Assembly (NCBI RefSeq): GCF_024586455.1
Contig: NW_026089624.1
Location: forward strand, 10,569,341 to 10,633,340
Direction: 5' to 3'
DNA: 64,000 bases
Source: Bactrocera neohumeralis
Taxonomy: Eukaryota > Arthropoda > Insecta > Diptera > Tephritidae
The position numbers were made by a program, and so were the translations under genes. The notes under the pieces were generated by a model. The model was given only the letters and a program-made list of their open reading frames with translations. It was not told the DNA's origin and did no database searches. How positions within the stretch are numbered: position 1 is the stretch's first letter; each line of letters opens with the position of its first letter. Below, piece after piece: positions 43,201 to 54,223 of this stretch.

Positions 43201-44987
43201 ATGTCCGCACCTAAAAGTAAATCAATTTTACCCGGAACACCAAATGAAGGGTCGGCCAGTTTTATATTCTCTGGAATTTTTTTTACTTTTATGTGTTCTG
43301 TGGGCACATTCGACACAATCTTTTCTACAACCATAGTGTCTAAATTTGTTTCGAAAGGATCTTTTAATGACTTTAAATGAAGATTAACTCTTTCATTTGT
43401 ATTTGTCTTGTTTTGACCAACTCCTTCAATGGTCATAGATTCTCTCTTGGAAGGAAGTTTTAATTTATTTTTTAGTTCTTTGGTTATAAGGTGAACTTGA
43501 GACCCACTATCTAATAAAGCACGTGCCTTTATTATTCTTCCATCACGACCTTTTATACCAACAATTGCTGTGGTTAGCAGGACATGTTTAGAATCATTTT
43601 TTAATTTATCATTTTTTGTATTTTTAATCACTGTGCTTTTTGCTTTAACGGATTTGTCTTTGTGGAGCCATAAATGATGGTTTCCTTGACATGTGAGGCA
43701 ACTATCGCCTTTACAATCTTTTATATTGTGCCCTGTTTTAAGACATTTGGTGCATAATTTGTTTTTAATTACTGCATCCCATTTGTCTTGAGTAGACAGA
43801 GCTTTAAATTTATAACAATAAAATATATTGTGTGAATTATTACATCCCATTATGCATTTAAATTCTGCATTTTGAAATTTTGGTGATGTTTTTGAAACTT
43901 GTGCTGCTTCTAGTGCATTCCCTTCATGGTTCAGAAACGATTGTAGTGAATTTAAGCTAGGTATTTCCTTAGGGTTTTTAAGGGAATTTTCATACCTAAG
44001 TCTTAAATTGTTGTCTAATTTTTGCACAAGCGTATAATTTAATAAAGCTTGCAACAAATTATCTGCAGACAAACTGAGACTTTCCAATGCTTGTGTACTT
44101 TCAGAAATTTTTTCTTGAAATTTTCGTACACTAAAAGCAGTCTCAGTCACTACTGGTGCATCTAAAATTTGTTTGAAATAAGTGTTTGCGAGTAACCTTC
44201 TATTCGTAAATTTTTCATTAAGAAGGTTCCAGGCAACTGAAAAATTTGTCGAGGTTGAAGGCAAATTTGCAATACAACTTGCAGCCGATCCTCTTAATTT
44301 TGTTTTTAAAATACACATTTTATATGTGTCTGAAACATTTTGAGAGACTACGAGTTGCTCAAACAATTCTTTAAAAGTTTGCCACTGAGCGTAATCTCCT
44401 GAAAAGATGGGAATGTCTACTTGAGGCAGCGTAAAATTAGTAGCATTTTTTTTGCTAATGGATTTTAATTTAAGTTTGTAAAATCTATTTCTTAAATCAT
44501 AGAATTTACTCGTTAACTCATCATTTTCGTGCTGGCTAATAAATTCAAGCACAGTATCACGAGTTTTTTCTATAAGTCTCTCTATACTGTCTAGAGAGAC
44601 TATTTCGTTTAATTCGCAGTCTTCAATATTCTTTTCTAATTCTGTTAATAAGAATTGAAGCCTGCGAACTAAACCAGGATTTGGAAGGCATTCCATTTTC
44701 CTGGGAGCACTATTTTCTTTAATAATAGCGATCAATTCGCTTAACTTGGCGTGCGCTGTCAAATAAAGCGTGCCTACCGAACCTTCTACGTCATTTTTAA
44801 AATAATTATCTTTTTTATTTTTGGGATCTTTGGACAATTCTAAATGGTTTCGTTGAAAATCTGCCCATTTTTTGTCCAAACTATCCAGGAGTTTTTCCAA
44901 ATTTATTAAATCTTCATTTATATCCATACTCATGGACTTAAAATGAAGTTTTTGCAGTTCTTCTGCTAATTTTATTTGGTTCTCCAT
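40296..44987 (-). CDS. BEL-2 unit 2 gag-protease-RT-RNase H-integrase polyprotein (1,563 aa, stops before integrase Glu)
   Basis: This is the longest open frame in the window. Domains by residue are a coiled Gag N-terminus (1-180), the BEL gag core (about 190-330), zinc knuckles CTKCLKTGHNIKDC and CLTCQGNHHLWLH (about 420-445), protease ALLDSGSQ (about 492), RT with DIEKMFRQI and FYMDDLM (about 900), RNase H CDAS and YTDSTIV (about 1072 and 1146), integrase HHCC (about 1376-1405) and core MDFLGP and SDNGTNF (about 1446 and 1512). It ends at TGA 40296-40298, which replaces a Trp just before the catalytic Glu. Reverse transcription functions look intact, but integration should fail. The start ATG at 44987 lies about 320 bases from the primer site. 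Confidence 0.88.
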   Translation of the reverse strand: MENQIKLAEELQKLHFKSMSMDINEDLINLEKLLDSLDKKWADFQRNHLELSKDPKNKKDNYFKNDVEGSVGTLYLTAHAKLSELIAIIKENSAPRKMECLPNPGLVRRLQFLLTELEKNIEDCELNEIVSLDSIERLIEKTRDTVLEFISQHENDELTSKFYDLRNRFYKLKLKSISKKNATNFTLPQVDIPIFSGDYAQWQTFKELFEQLVVSQNVSDTYKMCILKTKLRGSAASCIANLPSTSTNFSVAWNLLNEKFTNRRLLANTYFKQILDAPVVTETAFSVRKFQEKISESTQALESLSLSADNLLQALLNYTLVQKLDNNLRLRYENSLKNPKEIPSLNSLQSFLNHEGNALEAAQVSKTSPKFQNAEFKCIMGCNNSHNIFYCYKFKALSTQDKWDAVIKNKLCTKCLKTGHNIKDCKGDSCLTCQGNHHLWLHKDKSVKAKSTVIKNTKNDKLKNDSKHVLLTTAIVGIKGRDGRIIKARALLDSGSQVHLITKELKNKLKLPSKRESMTIEGVGQNKTNTNERVNLHLKSLKDPFETNLDTMVVEKIVSNVPTEHIKVKKIPENIKLADPSFGVPGKIDLLLGADIFFDFLKEEKLSIENVNYKLQNSVFGWLIYGSTNISSKLVHCGVVTYFDEKIDNQLKKFWEIESIENKCVNQTKEETHCEEHFNNNFKISIDGKFTVAFPFKKENINLGDSSLQAKRRFLSLEKKFKNNEIMKEQYKQFMKEYIRLGHMEEIKNVNMFKSKYYLPHHCVLKPDSTTTKLRVVFDASCKTDKNVSLNSIMHSGPKLQEDLFNILLRFRKHRYVFTADIEKMFRQIWIRPEDEKYQLIYWRDEDNEILRTYTLKTVTYGTAAAPYLAVKCLQKIAELERNDYPEVAEIINVDFYMDDLMRGGDNLDDVKLIQDNIKIILRKYGFNLRKWCSNNIELLKNIPLEDRENQLDLNKENNNEVKALGVTWTPFDDHFHITCNWKCNDKITKRTILSDVSKLFDPLGFVNPVTVTSKILLQEMWKSKTDWDEKPSQEIVDTWLKIKDELPLLNQIRISRRILCNEPVNIELHGFCDASMKAYGAVVYAKSENQTGETYVNILAAKSRVAPIKIITLPRLELCAAVLLVELIQKILESLKFKCSIYFYTDSTIVLNWLQLDPGRLQIYMSNRLNFIQTNTNINNWRHIGSKDNPADIISRGVTPSELITSKLWLRGPEIIYTNNCKIQQKVNNDNLIIPEIKKSKIVMILTEKQTIVMNINNKNSFEFLQNVTANIFKFIDIIRKKPLMNTIFYKRKALNYIICKIQKKYFDLELKLINSNKRIPKNSKLATLAPIMDSNNIIRVGGRIQSSNLSEDAKHPILLPYEDEIVRLLVHHIHVKHLHIGPQGLLAITRQKFWILRGRQLASKVVNKCYRCFKANPRPLHQLMGNLPQDRLIGTRLFYIVGMDFLGPIWIHHKIRGKKADKAYVCVFVCFSTKAVHLEIVSDLSSAALIGALKRFISRRSCPHKIYSDNGTNFIGAANSLREVFKLFQKDSHKTELSEFCNQREITWINIPARSPHVGGL

Positions 44988-45295
44988 TTTCCCAAAAATA
45001 AAATAAACAATTGTATATGAATTATAAAAAAAAAAATGAAAGATGCTCTTACCTTGTTCAAATATGGATGTGGAATGTGTTGCTGTAAATTTGGTAAAAT
45101 TTTTTTTTTTAATATTATTATAATATATATAATAAAAATATATATTAATTTTTTTTTTTTTAACACGCTTTTTTTAACACACTTTCTCACAAACACACTT
45201 TCACTTTCACTGTAGGATTTTGAGAACTTTTTTTTTTATATATTATTAAATTTTTTTTTACAGAATATTTCACTTTCACTCGCGTGTTTTTAAAA

Positions 45296-45310
45296 ACTAC
45301 GGGGTCACCA
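45296..45310 (-). promoter_or_regulatory. BEL-2 unit 2 primer-binding site
   Basis: On the - strand, one base after the LTR end, the sequence reads TGGTGACCCCGTAGT. TGG at the LTR edge is the expected tRNA 3'-CCA pairing. Unit 3 has lost most of this site. Confidence 0.7.
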
Positions 45311-45311
45311 A

Positions 45312-45978
45312 TGATAAAAATAAGACGCGTTTGGTTCGGATTTAAATATGTACTCAGCTCTGGTTGCCCAGAGCTCCTTTATTTATAAAATTCCTTATCC
45401 TAATTCATGTATGCACCACATGCAGAGTGCATACACATATCTTAATACTAATCTACTGTACATACGGAAGTATGTACATATATCTTAAACATAAATGTTC
45501 CTAACGGCATACACACATTTCTTATCATAGTTTAGGATCATTTCCTTTCCTTTTTTCTTATCCTTTAATAGTTCAAAGCAGGCTTATCTTCGCCAGTGTT
45601 GAGGCAGTACAAAGTAAATACATAAACAAACGCATAGAGATACATACATACATTTATATGAGGCACGTATGCATTTATATGCAATACGTATGCACTCAAC
45701 AATTAACAAACAAAGATATTTACTTAAGATAACATATTGACTTAGGATATGTATTTAGGTAATTGAATACAAATGTGCATGTGCACTTGAAAACAACCCC
45801 ATACCATGTAGCATTGCAATGGGTATTTGTACATACATATTTATATTTAGGACTATGTTTTTATATTTTAGCGATAATGCATATAAATATTTGAAATATG
45901 ATATCTGTTTCTACACAGATTTACAAAAATATCTCATTTACAATTGTAGCCGTTAAGAACTGTTCAGAAATCTGAACA
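45312..45978 (-). repeat. BEL-2 LTR-B, shared by units 2 and 3
   Basis: A single LTR of 667 bp. On its left is the unit 2 primer site and gag; on its right is the unit 3 polypurine region (acgtgggcag on the - strand) and env. It therefore acts as the 5' LTR of one unit and the 3' LTR of the next. Confidence 0.9.
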
Positions 45979-46164
45979 TACTGCCCACGTTGAAGTGTTT
46001 ACACTTCAAAATAATTCAAGTATTTATAAATCTTGGGCATGTTAATTACATTTTTAATTACAAGATTGGCTGATCGAACTCGTTATAATTTTTCTAATAT
46101 AAACTATTTTTATTGTATACTTTTTAAATGTTTAATATAATTTTCAATTTGCTAATATTAATAA

Positions 46165-47850
46165 CTAATTTCTAAATATATATCCTCCTATGGGATATAC
46201 GTTCCTTGCTGCGTTGCAGATGCGTCGTAGGATTAATGTTAAGATTACACCACCAGCAATTAACAGGATTAGGTTGGTGGTATTCATGCCGTAATGCACC
46301 ATATGATGCCATTCTAAGTCCAGTGGAAATCCCCAAATGGTAGTTGGTCGCGGAATGTCAGGTATCTTGAATGCTTGTATGGATCCTTTTAGCTTAAAAT
46401 GTTTTAGGGGAGGGAGATGTGTTGTGAGGTTAGTTCCTGGTATTTCAAACTTAATTCCGGAACTTTTGAGATTGTATGCCCAAAGGTTTACGCTCTCCGT
46501 CCTCAAAACGCAATTGGTGTCTAAAGTTATGATGCCTTGTCCATTTAGAATGGTAGTTTGATTACTACCATTGCAGCTAGTTTTGGCCGCTACCTTTGAT
46601 GGCATTGAAAATATCCATGTATTAGGTGAGGAGAGCTGTAACCAAAATTCTTGCGTTGGCATAATATTGACTTCACAGTTAAGTGGTATGCCTGTTTTAT
46701 TTTTTAATAATGACATCTCACAAGTCTGCATATGTCCTACGTTAAAGATAGGATGCACTTGTGGACATATTGTCATTCTTACCATACGTTGACATCTGTA
46801 CAACATTTCATCAGTCATGCTATAGAAAACCGTTTTATTTTCGTTGAAAATAATGTGACGATTTGTTTCCTTAATGCTGACGAAATACCCGTCATGTATT
46901 GTGGGGTATGGGTATATTGTGTACATATGGAGCTCTGTTTTGGCAACTAAAGGTATTTTTATATTAAACAATATAAAATCTTTAGTAACTTTGGCTGTTG
47001 TAGTGGCTATATGTCCGAGTTCAAAGGGGTCAGTATCAGGAAGCCGCAAGCTCTGGTCAAGATTATTTGAAATTAATTTTATTTGGGCTTCAAACTTTTT
47101 TATCGGCAACAGCCTTTCCATGAAGTTACCTCTAGAGTTCCAAAGGACGCTTATAATGTCTCTTTGAAGCATTTCAAAGGTCTCCATTGTTGTGCTGAGT
47201 TTGGTGGCTGTTTCAATAAATAACTCACTTTTCAATTGGTCATCGAGAATGGAACTCATTGAATAAATTGAGTCGTTCATTCTTTTAAAGTTATCCCACT
47301 AAGCTTGATTTTGACGTTTTAAAACATCTAAGGTGACGTCTTCCACTGAAGATTGATTTCGCAATAATCCCAGCAAGTAGTTTTCGTTCTCCTTAGCCTT
47401 CTCTATTTTTTGCGTAAGAACTTCTGCATGCTCTTCATCCATCAGTCCAAACAAGGAGTGGTATAATGACCCTATAAAGGGTAACACTGACCTTGTCTTC
47501 CGTTGCATCCTCCTCCCCGTGAACGCAATGATGTCGTGCAGCTGTTCAATCTCTAAATACTTGTTGTGCAGCTGCTGAGCCATTTCGTTCACTTTATCCT
47601 CTTTAAATATAGTTGAGTCCTTCAAATATTTCAACGAATTTGAAATTTGCTGCTTTTCAACAGAGTATTGAAGAAGATCGATGTGGACAATTATATCCCA
47701 CGCTGTTCTAGTCAACCCAACAGGCCCTCTTTGTTCCAAAAATACTCCAGAACTATTCTTAAAATAACTTACATTTAAGCATTTTACAGATGGTAAAACT
47801 ATAAGTAAGTTTAATAACGTTAAGATTAAGTTTTTATTTTTTATCCGAGT
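46165..47850 (-). pseudogene. BEL-2 unit 3 env, one internal stop
   Basis: Envelope-like glycoprotein in frame after the integrase. It contains a hydrophobic signal-like stretch (about 47790-47850), a basic cleavage-like site followed by VLPFIGSLYHSLFGL (about 47450-47505), many cysteines in the middle, and a C-terminal membrane anchor LILLIAGGVILTLILRR (about 46205-46275) with a short tail ending at 46165. The layout resembles the F-type fusion proteins of roo-like BEL and gypsy-type retroelements. A TAG at 47299-47301 (Tyr in unit 4) divides it into N- and C-terminal frames. This is the only unit in the window that keeps the membrane anchor. Confidence 0.82.
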
Positions 47851-50800
47851 CGACCGCCTTGGTATATTATCATTTACTTCAATCGGATCATCTCTTGTTT
47901 TTTCTTCGATAGGAAAAGGACAAACATTGTGTATTGCTCTTTTTGATGTACCATTGCTTGTCCTTACGTCTACCATTCTACATTTGCCATCTTGGCCTAA
48001 AATAACGTTTTCAATACGTCCTCTTCGCCACTGTAATGGTGGGATATTTTCTTCTTTAAGAAGTACCAAGGTACCAGTTTTGATGTTTTCAAAAGGAACT
48101 TGCCATTTGTTTCTTTTTTGCAGTTCATTTAAATATTCATTGGACCATCGCTTCCAGAATTCTTTTGAATTCTTTTCGACCGATTTCCAATGGTCCTTTA
48201 ACCCTTGGTAACTTTGGTTGTAGTTCGAATCAACGATAGTTGATAATGGTTCTCCTACCAAAAAATGGCCTGGTGTTAATACCTGGAGATCATTAGGATT
48301 GTTTGATAATGGGGTAATAGGTCTTGAATTAAGTACGGCTTCTATTTGTGTCATGAGTGTGGACATTTCTTCAAAAGTCATTATACCTTCAACTACTCGG
48401 AAAAAATGTTTTTTAACTGATTTAACAGCCGCTTCCCACAATCCTCCTACATGTGGAGATCTTGCTGGTATGTTTATCCAGGTTATTTCTCTTTGATTAC
48501 AAAATTTTGATAATTCTGTTTTATGTGAGTCTTTCTGAAATAACTTAAAAACTTCGCGAAGACTATTGGCTGCTCCAATAAAATTGGTCCCGTTATCTGA
48601 ATAGATTTTATGGGGGCAACTTCTCCTAGAAATAAATCTTTTTAGGGCACCTATAAAAGCTGCTGAAGAAAGATCTGAAACTACTTCTAAGTGTACTGCC
48701 TTCGTGGAAAAGCACACGAAGACACAGACATAAGCTTTATCAGCCTTTTTTCCACGTATTTTATGATGTATCCAAATTGGACCTAGGAAGTCCATTCCTA
48801 CTATATAAAATGGACGCGTTCCTATTAGTCTATCTTGCGGTAAGTTTCCCATTAACTGATGTAGGGGCCGAGGGTTTGCTTTAAAGCATCTATAACATTT
48901 ATTTACAACTTTGCTTGCTAATTGTCTACCTCTTAAAATCCAAAACTTTTGCCTGGTTATTGCTAGTAAACCCTGTGGTCCAATGTGTAGATGTTTAACA
49001 TGTATATGATTTACTAATAAACGAACAATTTCATCTTCATAAGGGAGAAGTATAGGGTGCTTAGCATCCTCTGAAAGATTACTACTTTGAATCCTACCTC
49101 CTACTCTTATAATATTATTGCTGTCCACAATTGGAGCTAAAGTAGCTAGTTTGGAATTTTTTGGAATTCGTTTGTTGGAATTGATTAGTTTTAGTTCTAG
49201 ATCAAAGTATTTTTTTTGTATTTGACAAATTATGTAATTTAATGCTTTTCGTTTATAAAAAATTGTATTCATTAATGGTTTTTTCCTAATGATATCTATA
49301 AACTTAAATATGTTAGCTGTAACGTTTTGAAGAAATTCGAAACTATTTTTATGGTTTATATTCATTAGAATTGTTTGTTTTTCGGTTAGAATCATAACAA
49401 TCTTGGATTTCTTTATCTCTGGAATAATTAAATTATCATTGTTTACCTTTTGTTGGATTTTATAATTATTTGTATAAATAATTTCCGGTCCTCTTAACCA
49501 TAATTTGCTGGTGATAAGTTCGCTTGGTGTAACTCCTCTAGAAATAATATCAGCCGGATTGTTTTTTGAGCCGATATGCCTCCAATTATTTATGTTGGTG
49601 TTAGTTTGTATGAAATTTACTCTATTCGACACAAATATCTGTAAACGTCCAGGATCTAGCTGTAACCAATTCAATACTATTGTGGAATCTGTATAAAAGT
49701 AAATAGAAAATTTAAATTTCAAACTTTCTAAAATTTTTTGTATTAATTCTACTAAGAGAACAGCCGCACATAGTTCAAGCCGCGGCAATGTTATTATCTT
49801 TATTGGCGCGACTCGTGATTTGGCTGCAAGTATATTTACATAAGTTTCACCTGTTTGGTTTTCAGATTTTGCATAAACTACGGCCCCATACGCTTTCATC
49901 GAAGCATCACAAAAACCATGTAACTCAATATTTACCGGTTCATTGCATAAAATACGTCTGGATATTCGTATTTGATTTAACAATGGAAGCTCATCTTTGA
50001 TTTTTAACCAAGTGTCCACTATTTCCTGTGACGGCTTTTCATCCCAATCAGTTTTTGATTTCCACATTTCTTGTAATAAAATTTTAGAAGTAACTGTGAC
50101 GGGATTTACAAAGCCCAATGGGTCGAATAATTTGGAAACGTCTGAAAGAATGGTCCTTTTAGTAATTTTGTCGTTGCACTTCCAATTGCAAGTTATATGA
50201 AAGTGGTCGTCGAATGGAGTCCAAGTGACACCTAATGCTTTAACTTCGTTGTTATTTTCCTTATTCAAGTCAAGTTGATTTTCTCTGTCTTCAAGAGGAA
50301 TGTTTTTTAGAAGTTCAATGTTATTGGAACACCATTTTCTAAGGTTGAATCCATATTTTCTTAAAATTATTTTGATATTGTCCTGGATTAACTTGACATC
50401 ATCTAGATTATCTCCTCCTGTCATAAGATCATCCATATAAAAATCTACATTGATAATTTCAGCTACTTCTGGATAATCATTTCTCTCCAGTTCTGCAATT
50501 TTCTGCAAACATTTAACTGCTAAATAAGGTGCAGCTGCAGTACCATACGTAACTGTTTTAAGAGTATATGTTCGCAGTATTTCATTATCTTCATCGCGCC
50601 AATAGATTAATTGATATTTTTCATCCTCTGGGCGAATCCATATTTGCCTGAACATTTTCTCAATGTCTGCTGTGAAGACATACCTATGTTTTCTAAATCT
50701 CAGCAAAATATTAAATAAGTCTTCTTGCAACTTAGGCCCAGAATGCATTATTGAATTCAAGGAAACATTCTTGTCTGTTTTACAGGATGCATCAAAAACG

Positions 50801-51480
50801 ACTCTTAATTTAGTAGTTGTACTATCTGGTTTCAGTACGCAATGGTGTGGTAAATAATATTTCGATTTAAACATATTAACATTTTTTATTTCCTCCATAT
50901 GGCCCAACCTTATATATTCCTTCATAAATTGTTTATACTGCTCTTTCATAATTTCATTATTTTTAAACTTTTTCTCCAGAGAAAGAAATCTTCTTTTTGC
51001 TTGTAAAGAAGAGTCACCTAAATTTATATTTTCTTTTTTGAATGGAAGAGCTACAGTAAATTTACCATCTATAGAAATTTTAAAGTTATTATTAAAGTGC
51101 TCTTCACAATGTGTTTCTTCTTTAGTTTGATTAACACATTTATTTTCAATTGATTCTATTTCCCAAAACTTTTTAAGTTGATTGTCTATTTTTTCATCGA
51201 AATATGTTACAACACCACAGTGAACTAATTTGGAGCTTATGTTAGTTGATCCGTATATCAACCACCCAAACACACTGTTCTGCAGTTTGTAATTAACATT
51301 TTCGATTGATAATTTCTCTTCTTTTAAGAAATCAAAGAATATGTCCGCACCTAAAAGTAAATCAATTTTACCCGGAACACCAAATGAAGGGTCGGCCAGT
51401 TTTATATTCTCTGGAATTTTTTTTACTTTTATGTGTTCTGTGGGCACATTCGACACAATCTTTTCTACAACCATAGTGTC
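47851..51480 (-). CDS. BEL-2 unit 3 protease(part)-RT-RNase H-integrase, open and fused to env
   Basis: The open frame from about 51474 continues through RT (FYMDDLM, about 50430), RNase H (about 49900), integrase HHCC (about 48940-49010) and core, then straight into env until the TAG at 47299. Unlike units 1, 2 and 4, it keeps Trp before the catalytic Glu (GGLWEAAVKS, 48436-48438), so its integrase triad is complete. The protease active site lies upstream, beyond a TGA at 51481-51483 (about 51650), so the frame starts within the protease linker. Translation would need read-through of the gag-side stops, so this copy is probably not expressed as a full polyprotein. Confidence 0.82.
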
Positions 51481-53132
51481 TCAATTTGTTTCGAAAGGAT
51501 TTTTTAATGATTTTAAATGAAGATTAACTCTTTCATTTGTATTTGTCTTGTTTTGACCAACTCCTTCAATGGTCATAGATTCTCTCTTGGAAGGAAGTTT
51601 TAATTTAGTTTTTAGTTCTTTGGTTATAAGGTGAACTTGAGACCCACTATCTAATAAAGCACGTGCCTTTATTATTCTTCCATCACGACCTTTTATACCA
51701 ACAATTGCTGTGGTTAGCAGAACATGTTTAGAATCATTTTTTAATTTATCATTTTTTGTATTTTTAATCACTGTGCTTTTTGCTTTAACGGATTTGTCTT
51801 TGTGGAGCCATAAATGATGGTTTCCTTGACATGTGAGGCAACTATCGCCTTTACAATCTTTTATATTGTGCCCTGATTTAAGACATTTGGTGCATAATTT
51901 GTTTTTAATTACTGCATCCCATTTGTCTTGAGTAGACAGAGCTTTAAATTTATAACAAGAAAATATATTGTGTGAATTATTACATCCCATTATGCATTTA
52001 AATTCTGCATTTTGAAATTTTGGTGATGTTTTTGAAGCTTGTGCTGCTTCTAGCGCATTCCCTTCATGATTCAGAAACGATTGTAGTGAATTTAAGCTAG
52101 GTATTTCCTTAGGGTTTTTAAGGGAATTTTCATACCTAAGTCTTAAATTGTTGTCTAATTTTTGCACAAGCGTATAATTTAATAAAGCTTGCAACAAATT
52201 ATCTGCAGACAAACTGAGACTTTCCAATGCTTGTGTACTTTCAGAAATTTTTTCTTGAAATTTTCGTACACTAAAAGCAGTCTCAGTCACTACTGGTGCA
52301 TCTAAAATTTGTTTGAAACAAGTGTTTGCGAGTAACCTTCTATTCGTAAATTTTTCATTAAGAAGGTTCCAGGCAACTGAAAAATTTGTCGAGGTTGAAG
52401 GCAAATTTGCAATACAACTTGCAGCCGATCCTCTTAATTTTGTTTTTAAAATTCACATTTTATATGTGTCTGAAACATTTTGACAGACTACGAGTTGCTC
52501 AAACAATTCTTTAAAAGTTTGCCACTGAGCGTAATCTCCTGAAAAGATGGGAATATCTACTTGAGGCAGCGTAAAATTAGTAGCATTTTTTTGCTAATGG
52601 ATTTTAATTTAAGTTTGTAAAATCTATTTCTTAAATCATAGAATTTACTCGTTAACTCATCATTTTCGTGCTGGCTAATAAATTCAAGCACAGTATCACG
52701 AGTTTTTTCTATAAGTCTCTCTATACTGTCTAGAGAGACTATTTCGTTTAATTCGCAGTCTTCAATATTCTTTTCTAATTCTGTTAATAAGAATTGAAGC
52801 CTGCGAACTAAACCAGGATTTGGAAGGCATTCCATTTTCCTGGGAGCACTATTTTCTTTAATAATAGCGACCAATTCGCTTAACTTGGCGTGCGCTGTCA
52901 AATAAAGCGTGCCTACCGAACCTTCTACGTCATTTTTAAAATAATTATCTTTTTTATTTTTGATTTTGGGATCTTTGGACAATTCTAAATGGTTTCGTTG
53001 AAAATCTGCCCATTTTTTGTCCAAACTATCCAGGAGTTTTTCCAAATTTATTAAATCTTCATTTATATCCATACTCATGGACTTAAAATGAAGTTTTTGC
53101 AGTTCTTCTGCTAATTTTATTTGGTTCTTCAT
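51481..53132 (-). pseudogene. BEL-2 unit 3 gag and protease start, three lesions
   Basis: The ATG at 53130-53132 opens the same Gag N-terminus as unit 2. Lesions are loss of one base in the poly-T run at about 52586-52592 (frameshift), a TGT-to-TGA change near 52452, and a TTA-to-TGA change at 51481-51483 shortly after the protease. The BEL gag core, zinc knuckles (about 51830-51900) and DSGSQ active site (about 51650) are otherwise preserved. The poly-T indel could be a sequencing error; the two substitutions are less likely to be. Confidence 0.82.
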
Positions 53133-53430
53133 TTTCCCAAAAATAAAATAAACAATTGTATATGAATTATTAAAAAAAAAAAAAAAAATTAAAGATGCTC
53201 TTACCTTGTTCAAATATGGATGTGGAATGTGTTGCTGTAAATTTGGTAAAATTTTTTTTTTTAATATTATTATAATATATATTATAAAAATATATATTAA
53301 TGTTTTTTTTTTAACACTTTTTTTTAACACACTTTCACTTTCACTGTAGGATTTTGAGAACTTTTTTTTTTATATATTATTATTTTTTTTTTTTTACAGA
53401 ATATTTCACTTTCACTCGCGTGTTCACCAA
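53133..53430 (-). other. BEL-2 unit 3 5' leader with deleted primer site
   Basis: AT-rich leader with poly-T and poly-A runs, as in unit 2. Next to LTR-C the - strand reads ttggtga followed directly by acacgcgag. Compared with unit 2, about 17 bases including ccccgtag are missing. Confidence 0.75.
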
Positions 53431-53555
53431 TGTATTAAAATAAGACGCGTTTGGTTCGGATTTAAAAATGTACTCAGCTCTGGTTGCCCAGAGCTCCTTT
53501 ATTTATAAAATTTCTTATCCTAATTTGTGTATGCACCACATGCAGAGTACATACA

Positions 53556-53880
53556 AGTTAGCAACACTAAAGTTAACTGCCATAAGCAGAATAATGCTGG
53601 ATAAGCAATTAACCAAATAACATCCGGCACTCGCAGTCAAACTACAGCCAGGTTGACCAACAATAATGCAAGCATTGCAACAATTGCAAATCAACATCCG
53701 GCATTCGCGGAACAACGCGACACAAGTAAATAAGTTAATAGTGCTAGCATAAGTAATTTTTAAGTTATAAATAAGGGATAAAGAAAATTTGTAATTAGTC
53801 TTAGCAGAACGTTTGTTAATAAAGGTCATTTTGACAAAAAAATAATTTTTTTTGTCGTTTTAATGTAACCGGCAATAATT
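53556..53880 (+). repeat. Errantivirus 5' LTR (325 bp)
   Basis: Matches 60871-61196. The differences I see are ggcactcgc versus ggcacgcgc, and gacaaaa versus gaccaaaa. Confidence 0.93.
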
Positions 53881-53897
53881 GGCGCCCGAGCTAAAGA
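53880..53897 (+). promoter_or_regulatory. Errantivirus primer-binding site
   Basis: tggcgcccgagctaaaga overlaps the last LTR base, as is common in this group. Confidence 0.7.
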
Positions 53898-54206
53898 AAA
53901 AGCTTGTTCGGTTTGCGAAAGTTAAAAGTGCCGTTAAAAAAAAGAAAAAAACGCCGCGAAAAAGACAAGGTTAGCCTTTAACTGGTGACAAGAGGTCTCA
54001 CAGGCCGAGCTGATTAAAGGATAAAAAATAACCAACACATTAAGAGCGTGAAAAGGATAGGAAAATCCTTCCTGGACGCTCCAACGACACCGACACCGAC
54101 AAGGAAAAGCAGCAAAAGCCTACAAAACAAAAACAGTGTGAGAAGGTGTACCTCAGTACAAACACGGAACAGGACAAATACACACTCATCGGTTTCGAGG
54201 ATCATC

Positions 54207-54223
54207 ATGAAGCTGTATATAGT
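54207..54223 (+). CDS. Candidate first exon of errantivirus env (17 nt)
   Basis: An ATG and four further codons plus two bases are followed by gtaagt (54224-54229), a strong donor. The acceptor tttactttgcag ends at 59330. Joining them is in phase with the env frame and would put a hydrophobic stretch at the very N-terminus, as a signal peptide requires. Spliced env RNAs with a short upstream exon are known for related elements (tom, ZAM). There is no transcript evidence here. Confidence 0.6.

Noticed and set aside
53515..53829. Minus-strand 104-codon frame, repeated at 60707-61153
   Set aside because: It is antisense within the errantivirus LTRs and runs into BEL-2 LTR or env sequence. It occurs in both LTRs only because they are copies.
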